The position numbers and the translations under genes were made by a program. Below the pieces are notes generated by a model that did not search any database, was not told where the DNA came from, and was given only the letters and a program-made list of their open reading frames with translations. Positions 58,573 to 64,000 of a stretch of 64,000 nucleotides of DNA are shown here, piece after piece. Source of the DNA: Mesorhizobium sp. B2-8-5 (GTDB lineage Bacteria; Pseudomonadota; Alphaproteobacteria; Rhizobiales; Rhizobiaceae); NCBI RefSeq assembly GCF_006440675.2, contig NZ_CP083951.1, forward strand, positions 4,993,501-5,057,500, in the 5' to 3' direction. Positions within the stretch are counted from its first letter, which is position 1, and every line of letters begins with the position of its first letter.

Positions 58573-59115
58573 ATGTTCATTGACTACTACGAACTTCTGG
58601 AAATAAGCCCGAACGCCAATTCTGAGACCATCGAGCGGATTTTCCGCTACTTTGCCATGCGCTATCACCCCGACAATCGGGAAACAGGCAACGAAGCGCG
58701 CTTCAGCGAGATCGTGGAAGCCCACAATACGCTGCGGGACCCAGTCAAACGGGCTCAGTACGACATCCTTTACCGGGAGCATCTTGGCCTTCGTCACGAA
58801 CTCACGGAAGGAGCCCGCGACGGCGGCGGCATGGAGAGGGATACCGTCATCCAGGCCAATCTGCTGTCGCTCCTCTATGTGAGGCGCCGGCGGGACGTCA
58901 ACAATCCGGGCATCGGTGACGACGAGCTCGAGCGCCTGTCGGGCTGCCCTCGCGAGCACCTGGAATTCCATCTGTGGTACCTCAAGGCGAAGGGCTTCAT
59001 CGGCAGGACCGAGAACGGGACGTTCGCGATCACCGTGGAAGGCATCGATCACGCCGGGACCAAACAGGGCCGGGATCGCCCCGACGCCACCCGCCTGCTC
59101 GATCACGCGAGTTAG
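58573..59115 (+). CDS. J-domain protein with winged-helix-like C-terminus
   Basis: A 180-residue protein. Residues 3-65 form a J-domain (DYYELLEISPNANSETIERI, the HPD loop in RYHPDNRETG, RDPVKRAQYDILYREH), so it can stimulate DnaK. The C-terminal 90 residues (RDTVIQANLLSLLYVRRRRD ... LSGCPREHLEFHLWYLKAKG ... TENGTFAITVEGIDHAG) look like a winged helix. Such DnaJ-wHTH proteins are scattered in bacteria; a link from chaperone to DNA-bound control is inferred. It is flanked by the two small-RNA copies. Confidence 0.82.
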   Translation: MFIDYYELLEISPNANSETIERIFRYFAMRYHPDNRETGNEARFSEIVEAHNTLRDPVKRAQYDILYREHLGLRHELTEGARDGGGMERDTVIQANLLSLLYVRRRRDVNNPGIGDDELERLSGCPREHLEFHLWYLKAKGFIGRTENGTFAITVEGIDHAGTKQGRDRPDATRLLDHAS

Positions 59116-59572
59116 GCCGACCATCAAAAGCCCGCCGACTGGCGCCTGAACCAGTGGCGGGGCTCGATGAAGGAACAGCTACATCCCTATCCCTGAGGAA
59201 TCGACTGTCGTCTTCTCAACTCCCCATATCTGGGCTCGGTTCGCCGGGGGCGGCGGAGTCTAAGCCATGCACCATGACGGGCAAGACGAGGAGTGCAGGG
59301 TTACATTGGCGTTGTATTTCGCCGAATACAAGGTGACCGAGGTCTGACGTGCCGACGCATTGGACCGGTGCCGACCCGTCGGGGTGATTACGAGGACGCC
59401 TCGCCAACAGCTTGTTTGAAGCAATACCCGCGTGGCTGGCGTTCGAACATCAAAAGTTGTTGCTGGCCTGTCGTGCCAACGATAAGTGTATCGTAACACG
59501 ATATTTTGCGCCGAACATCCTCACCGCCAGGCCGGCGCCATGCTTTTCATCGCCCAGGAAAGCAAGCATTCG

Positions 59573-59663
59573 TGAAATCAGGTGGCAACCTGTAGCGGGA
59601 GCCGACACCAACAGTGCGGCTCCCGCTTTGGCTCGTCTCGATCGAGGCGAGCCATTTTCTTTC
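59573..59663 (+). ncRNA. Candidate small RNA, copy 2 (three hairpins)
   Basis: TGAAATCAGGTGGCAACCTG (stem CAGGT/ACCTG), then GCGGGAGCCG with its perfect complement CGGCTCCCGC and a 12-base loop, then GGCTCGTCTCGATCGAGGCG with AGCC closing a perfect stem and TTTTCTTTC. It has the same block order as copy 1. No coding gene occupies 59116-59759 apart from this; a 25-codon frame near 59267-59344 is not supported. Confidence 0.65.
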
Positions 59664-59700
59664 TGAAATCGCGAGTGCACGGCCGGCGACATACCGACAA

Positions 59701-59730
59701 AAAAGCCGCCGGGCGGGCCCGGCGGCTTTT
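59701..59730 (-). terminator. Bidirectional terminator hairpin
   Basis: AAAAGCCGCCGGG, CGGG, CCCGGCGGCTTTT: 13-bp perfect arms flanked by A and T runs, 30 bases past the stop of the Gly/Asn-rich gene. Confidence 0.9.
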
Positions 59731-59759
59731 CGTTCATCCTCTGGTCGGTTCGCCCGGCC

Positions 59760-60575
59760 TTACGGTGTTGTCGCCGTGGCGGCGGCTTGCGCGTCGATCT
59801 TGCCCGCCAGCGTGTCCTTGGCCCAGGCGGTGACGTCGGCGTCGACCGGCTTGTTGGCCATCTCGGCAAGGGCCGCGTCCAAGGACGCGTCAGTGGGGGG
59901 CGGCGCGTTGTCAACCGCGGCCTGGGCATCGGTGACCGCCTGATTGTCGGCGGTGATTGCCGTGTTCTGGGCGTCAATCTGCCCCTGAACCTCGGCAACC
60001 TGCGCATCGAGAGCGGCCTGCTGCTCGGGCGTGAAGCCGGTCGTGTCGGTCGCGTTGAGATCGGCGAGTTGCTGAGTGAGGTCGGCGAGTTTGCTCTGGT
60101 CGGTGGTCAATTGGGCGTTCGCGGCGTCGAGCTTGGCCTGCGCGTTCTTGGCCGCCGCGGCCTGAGTCACGTAAGCTTGGACGCCGGCGAATTTCTTGCT
60201 CTTGGAATGCTCGTAGGCGCTCAGATTGCGCTTCAGCGAGTTCAACCGGCCGAGCTTGGCATGAAGGTTCTTCTCCTTCGACGTGGCGGCCGTGGTCGTG
60301 TTGTCGGTCGAGCTGTCGTCGGACGCGCTGTCGTTCGAGGCGCTGTCGGTGCCCTTGTTGTGCCCCGGAGCCGAAGCCGACTTGCCGTGCGAGGCGCCGC
60401 TGTTGCCGTTGCCATTACCACCGGCATTGCCGCCGCCGTTTCCATTGCCATTGCCGCCGCCATTACCGCCGCCATGGCCGTTGCCGCCGCCATTGCCGCC
60501 AGCGTCGGCAAGCGCGGGGGCCGCGGCAAGCGCCAGAATGGCAAGAGATGCCAGAAGTGTCTTTCGCAATGTCAT
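59760..60575 (-). CDS. Exported Gly/Asn-rich protein with coiled coil, 271 aa
   Basis: A 271-residue exported protein. Signal peptide (residues 1-23, ending PALADA), then a Gly/Asn/His-rich low-complexity region (GGNGGGNGHGGGNGGGNGNG), a Ser/Asp-rich stretch, a region NLHAKLGRLNSLKRNLSAYE and a predicted coiled coil (QAKLDAANAQLTTDQSKLAD, LTQQLADLNA; QAALDAQVAEVQGQIDAQNT). GGAGAAG precedes the ATG. Function unknown; a cell-surface structural protein is one possibility. A strong terminator follows. Confidence 0.75.
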   Translation of the reverse strand: MTLRKTLLASLAILALAAAPALADAGGNGGGNGHGGGNGGGNGNGNGGGNAGGNGNGNSGASHGKSASAPGHNKGTDSASNDSASDDSSTDNTTTAATSKEKNLHAKLGRLNSLKRNLSAYEHSKSKKFAGVQAYVTQAAAAKNAQAKLDAANAQLTTDQSKLADLTQQLADLNATDTTGFTPEQQAALDAQVAEVQGQIDAQNTAITADNQAVTDAQAAVDNAPPPTDASLDAALAEMANKPVDADVTAWAKDTLAGKIDAQAAATATTP

Positions 60576-61306
60576 TTTGCTTCTCCGCAGATGAATCGTC
60601 GTCATGGCCCAACCGCTAGGCAGCCTCTTATGAGAATTTCCTAACGGCGTCGGATAAACTTTAAGCAATTGCGGTCGCGAAATGAGAGCATGGCCGACGC
60701 GGCCCGGCGATCTCCGCCAGATAGCGTGTTAACGCATTGAAATTTAATGAAAATACAAAGGGCCGAGCGCGCTTGGGCCGTTTGGAACAATGAGGGCCCT
60801 TGTCTCGCCAGACCATGGTCCCAAGGACATTCCCGCCCGGGCGAAACCGTGCAAACCCGGAACGTCCGCCCGGCGCGACGCGCCTAAAGCGAAGGATCCG
60901 AGGCTTGCGTGTCGCCTGCATCCTGATCCGTGGGTACCGCGGCGCCCGGCTCCTGGTGTTCACCTGAACCGGTCGGGGAAAGGACCGTCAGATCCATCCG
61001 AGCTATGCGGGACGCGGCTTTTCCTTGCGCATTCGGCTCGCTGTCATCCGTCTCGCAAACCGAGGCCTTTGCAAGGTGGCCAACGCTTTCGCCACTCTTG
61101 CCCGGGAAGGCTTCCGACGACGCAGGAGGTTTGCTCGGATGATGCACCAAGCCGGTGCGTGCTGGCTTCCAACAACAGAGGTCATGGCTGCGCTTCCGAT
61201 ATGGATGACAGGCAAATTCCTAGTTTAGCACTCCGGGCTGGCGCGAAACTTACACGATTTAGAGATCGCTAATGTTCCAGCTTGATATTGGGCGGCGATC
61301 GACCTT
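60576..61306. other. Gap with no convincing gene
   Basis: About 730 bases between the Gly/Asn-rich gene and the TadE-like genes. Several frames are open on both strands, but none has a start site or protein-like composition. AT-richer patches near 60720-60760 and 61225-61290 may hold promoters. No repeat or RNA was identified. Confidence 0.5.
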
Positions 61307-61717
61307 CTAGCCGCCGACCAGCGGCACGGTCACCGAGGTGGTATAGCTGATCGGATAATCGCTGAAATAAGGAAAGCTGATGACGAAGGCGTAGCTGGCG
61401 TTGACGTGCGCCATGCGGAAGCCGCCGCTCGCCGGGTCGGTGGTGATGGTGACGTTCACGTTCTGCAGGCCCAGCGCCTGCAGTTTCTGCGTCGCGACCG
61501 CCTGGATGTCGGCCTGCGTCAGCGTGTTGTTGAGCTGCAGGGAGCGCGCGGAGGCTTCAAGCGCATAGCGCACGCTGGAGATGTTGTTCATCGACCAGCC
61601 AAAGGCGAAGATGCCGAACAGCAGCATGATGAGGAAGGGCGCAACCAGCGCGAACTCGAGACCGGCGCCACCCGAGATGTCGCCGACAAATGCTTGACGT
61701 CTTTGCTTAGCGGACAC
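61307..61717 (-). CDS. TadE-like pilus-assembly protein, 136 aa
   Basis: A 136-residue TadE/TadF-type pseudopilin. After a short basic N-terminus comes the TadE motif [20 protein letters not shown] with the Glu of the prepilin-like helix, then an extracellular beta region ending [16 protein letters not shown]. The GTG start overlaps the stop of the preceding gene by 11 bases, so translation is coupled. Such proteins belong to Tad/Flp pilus systems for surface attachment; no secretion ATPase is in the window. Confidence 0.82.
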   Translation of the reverse strand: MSAKQRRQAFVGDISGGAGLEFALVAPFLIMLLFGIFAFGWSMNNISSVRYALEASARSLQLNNTLTQADIQAVATQKLQALGLQNVNVTITTDPASGGFRMAHVNASYAFVISFPYFSDYPISYTTSVTVPLVGG

Positions 61718-62147
61718 GGACCACCTGCAGATGACCGATCGACGTGTCGCGCGGGAAGACGCCGAAGATGAAAGGCGGCTTCCAGGTGCCCGACGCCTGG
61801 ATCTGGACGAAGACCGAGGGCACTTTCGGCCCGCTGCAGATGGTGGTCGAGGTGACCACGGTCGTTCCGCATTTGTAGGCACGGCTCACCGCGATCGCCG
61901 CATCGTCCGGTTTGTGTTCCCAGCTCGCCAGCGCCGCGGCCTGGGTGGCGCTGTCGTCGGTGCCGCCTGCCATGACAAGGTTGGCGGCCGTCTTCACCCC
62001 TGCCCGCATCGCCAGCGAGCTGGTGACGTAGGACCAGCCGTCCAAGACGCCCAGAAGAGCGGCGCACAGCACCGGCATCACCAGCGCGAGCTCCACCGCG
62101 GCGATGCCGGCGCGGTCCCTGCCGAAGCGGATTGCCCGTAGCCGCAT
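61707..62147 (-). CDS. TadE/TadG-like pilus-assembly protein, 146 aa
   Basis: A 146-residue protein with the prepilin-like helix [20 protein letters not shown] after a basic N-terminus, then a periplasmic domain with two Cys (AYKCGTT, TTICSGP). It is the middle gene of a three-gene minus-strand set and overlaps the next gene. The start ATG is 5 bases after the stop of the TadG-like gene. Confidence 0.82.
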   Translation of the reverse strand: MRLRAIRFGRDRAGIAAVELALVMPVLCAALLGVLDGWSYVTSSLAMRAGVKTAANLVMAGGTDDSATQAAALASWEHKPDDAAIAVSRAYKCGTTVVTSTTICSGPKVPSVFVQIQASGTWKPPFIFGVFPRDTSIGHLQVVRVR

Positions 62148-62152
62148 GGCCG

Positions 62153-63403
62153 CTACTCGACCACCGCAACCGACTGGGTGGCCGGGATGTCCTTCATCCC
62201 GAGGCTCGAGCAGTCCTGGTTGATGGTCGAGTTGCCCGACCACTGAATGGTGTCGGCAACAACCTGGGTGCAGCCGTTCTTACCCGAGAAATTGCCAAGG
62301 TAATTGACCTGCTGCCTGGGAAAATAGATTGCGCCGGTCAAAAGCGAAGTCGCGTTGCCGTTGAAAGTGCTTTGCGCCGCCGTCCCTGTCCGGTCGCCGT
62401 AGAACAGCACGCCGGAATAGGTGCCCGTGGTCGGGGCGGCCAGCGTCACGGTGGCGTTGCCGTTCATGCTGACGGTGTTGCTGCCGGCCATGAAGATCGT
62501 GACGTCGCTGCCTTGGATGACGGCACCCGCATTGATCTTCAAGTCGCCCTGGACGACGTAGACACCGGGGGAAAGCGTGATATTGCCGTTGAGGTTCATG
62601 CCGCTGCAGTAGGTCCCGGGCTGGATCGTTTGCGTCGTCTTGTTGCCGTTGATCTTCTGGCATGGGTTTGAGGTCGCGGGAGCCGGCAAGCTGGCGAACG
62701 GGTCGGCCGCTGGCAGGGCTTGGGTGATCGGAGACTTGCAAACCATCGTTGGCGGATTGTTCAGCACCATGCCGCCGACGGTGATCAGACAGTCGGTCTG
62801 GACAGCCGCCGAGCCCTGGATCTTGATTGCGTCGGAGGCGTTCGAATTCGCCATGTCAACGCAGCCGATTTTCTTCGCGTTGGTGTTGCCGGAGAAGAGC
62901 AACGCCTGCGAAGCCGTGAGACTGAGAGCTATGTCGCAAGCTTTGGAGGCATCGGTGATCAGTGCCACCGCCCTCGCCTGCTCCGGCACCTTGGTCTGCG
63001 TGAAGATGGAGGTGAACATGCGGTCGAGGTTCTGGTTGAGGATCACCTCGACCGCCTTCTTGGCCGTGTTCGGCCCGGACGCCGGCGGGGTGTTGACGAC
63101 GATGGTGCCGCCGCCCAGCCCGTTCGAGGCGGCCGATGTCGTGGCGGCGGCGGTGATGGTGGCGGTGTCGGACCCCGCGATCTTTTCCAACGCGCCGGCA
63201 TAGGCGGCCGCGTCGGCGATCGCCTGCAGCTTCAGGCTCGAATAGTACCAATAGGAGGTCTCGACGCCGAGCCCGGCGCCGCCGATGACGACCGGCAGGG
63301 TCAGCGCGAAGATGGTCGCGACATTGCCGCCCTTGCCTTCGCAAAAGCGTCGAGAGACCAGTCCAGAAAAAAGATTTCTGATGAACCGACCTGAAAAGGC
63401 CAT
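62153..63403 (-). CDS. TadG-like protein with large extracellular domain, 416 aa
   Basis: A 416-residue protein. The N-terminal Tad motif is GGNVATIFALTLPVVIGGAG, followed by VETSYWYYSSLKLQAIADAA (typical TadG/Flp). The remaining 330 residues form a Thr/Asn/Gly-rich domain with an apparent beta-helix (LNGNITLSPGVYVVQGDLKI, IFMAGSNTVSMNGNATVTLA) and paired Cys, which suggests an adhesive or stalk role. The start at 63403 is chosen; a GTG at 63415 is in frame. Confidence 0.82.
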   Translation of the reverse strand: MAFSGRFIRNLFSGLVSRRFCEGKGGNVATIFALTLPVVIGGAGLGVETSYWYYSSLKLQAIADAAAYAGALEKIAGSDTATITAAATTSAASNGLGGGTIVVNTPPASGPNTAKKAVEVILNQNLDRMFTSIFTQTKVPEQARAVALITDASKACDIALSLTASQALLFSGNTNAKKIGCVDMANSNASDAIKIQGSAAVQTDCLITVGGMVLNNPPTMVCKSPITQALPAADPFASLPAPATSNPCQKINGNKTTQTIQPGTYCSGMNLNGNITLSPGVYVVQGDLKINAGAVIQGSDVTIFMAGSNTVSMNGNATVTLAAPTTGTYSGVLFYGDRTGTAAQSTFNGNATSLLTGAIYFPRQQVNYLGNFSGKNGCTQVVADTIQWSGNSTINQDCSSLGMKDIPATQSVAVVE

Positions 63404-63683
63404 GGCCGAGCGCACCCAAGCTATCCCAGCCGTTACGTCATCATTATCATATGAACGAATGCCTAATTATTTCGCTCGACTTGCGCTGTTAGGACTGCAT
63501 CCGGCTGCCACCCCGCCTTGCGCCGCGCACACTAAGACTTAAGGCCCAGAAACGCTCAGACTTAAGATGTAACCATTAGTAAAACCATATATTTTAGCAC
63601 TTTCTGCATTTTATCTTTTTTGGAAATCGCCCGTAGAGACAGCGTGCCTATCACTTTCGCATATACGACGAGGGCGGACTTCC

Positions 63684-64000
63684 ATGTTTGCACGTTTCTG
63701 GGCTTCGAGGCGCGGCAACTTCGCGGTCGCGACCGCGGTGGCCATGGTGCCGCTGATGCTTGCCCTGGCAGGGTCCATCAACCTGATCGGCACCAGCGAC
63801 GACGCCGCGCAGTTGCAGAATTCGCTTGACGCGGCCGACCTTGCAATCGGTACGAAATACCAGGCGCGCATGTCGGCGAGCGACGTGCAGCAACTCGGCC
63901 AGACCTTCTTCGCGGCCAATATGAGCACCGCCGACGCGCAGGAATATACGGGCAGCGTCGCCGCCTTCCAGGCCGGGGCCAGCGGCGATCCGAGCGCCTA
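63684..64000 (+). CDS. TadG-like protein (N-terminal part, continues past the window)
   Basis: The first 105 codons. It opens MFARFWASRRGNFAVATAVA with the Tad-type helix (MVPLMLALAGSINLIGTSDD), as in TadG proteins. AGGGCGG precedes the ATG. It is divergent from the TadE/TadG set, with a 264-base gap (63420-63683) that probably carries both promoters. The gene runs off the end of the window. Confidence 0.8.
   Translation, partial: MFARFWASRRGNFAVATAVAMVPLMLALAGSINLIGTSDDAAQLQNSLDAADLAIGTKYQARMSASDVQQLGQTFFAANMSTADAQEYTGSVAAFQAGASGDPSA

Noticed and set aside
59267..59344. 25-codon frame MHHDGQDEECRV... near the second small RNA
   Set aside because: Too short and without a ribosome site or independent support.
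60790..61272. Open frames on both strands in the 60.6-61.3 kb gap
   Set aside because: No ribosome sites, low-complexity Pro/Arg/Ser composition and no family resemblance.

Overview
The window looks like chromosomal DNA of a Mesorhizobium-like member of the Hyphomicrobiales (Rhizobiales). The evidence is high GC, many DUF families typical of rhizobia (DUF1236, DUF982, DUF2934, DUF763, DUF2270), an ExoX/SyrA-type exopolysaccharide repressor, repeated EcfG-type (general stress) promoters of the form GGAAC-N16-CGTT, and dispersed 'ATCTCCCCC...GGGGGAGAT' palindromic repeats. No rRNA, tRNA or CRISPR array was seen.

Layout. 1-9 kb: cation/proton antiporter with a UspA tail, DUF2270 membrane protein, amidase, an ECF sigma factor with an NTF2-like tail next to an AhpD-like gene, sulfotransferase and glyoxalase-fold genes. 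9.5-17 kb: a fusion of an AfsR/BTAD-type regulator with an alpha/beta hydrolase, aldo/keto reductase, a TetR regulator with a clear palindromic operator, and a three-gene molybdenum hydroxylase operon. 17.5-20.6 kb: two outer-membrane barrel genes with duplicated leader regions, then an AraC regulator. 20.9-26.5 kb: decayed gene pieces, an SPFH protein, and an MFS exporter divergent from a LysR gene. 26.5-30.7 kb: small proteins, including a RiPP-like precursor candidate. 31-38 kb: acyltransferase-3/SGNH, cupin, a candidate sigma-54-driven small RNA, three tandem Gly/Tyr/His-rich secreted proteins, a complete ISAs1-type insertion sequence, and DUF763. 38.3-41.8 kb: a phage-like regulatory block (GcrA-like, small DNA-binding and XRE/S24 repressor genes). 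42-47 kb: a giant TPR protein locus broken by a frameshift, followed by a gene split by an in-frame stop. 47.3-50.7 kb: a thiamine-precursor ABC transporter operon led by a TPP riboswitch. 50.8-61 kb: a regulator-linked small gene, tandem porin/YadA-like chimeras, a cluster of stress-type small proteins (DUF1236, DUF982, DUF2934), an ExoX-like protein, a J-domain protein and two related small-RNA candidates. 61.3-64 kb: TadE/TadG-type pilus-associated genes.

Regulatory signals stand out. Five exact EcfG-type promoters precede small secreted, membrane or zinc-ribbon genes, so much of the window is probably under general stress control. The XRE/S24 repressor has two 17-bp operators (TCGTAC-N5-GTACGA) in its own control region, and the same pair with nearly the same spacing lies about 9.8 kb away in front of an unrelated small gene, suggesting a two-locus regulon. 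Two paralogous three-hairpin RNAs with terminators lie either side of the J-domain gene. These RNA and regulatory elements are the best candidates for undescribed biology here. All assignments come from reading the sequence alone; no database search was run.
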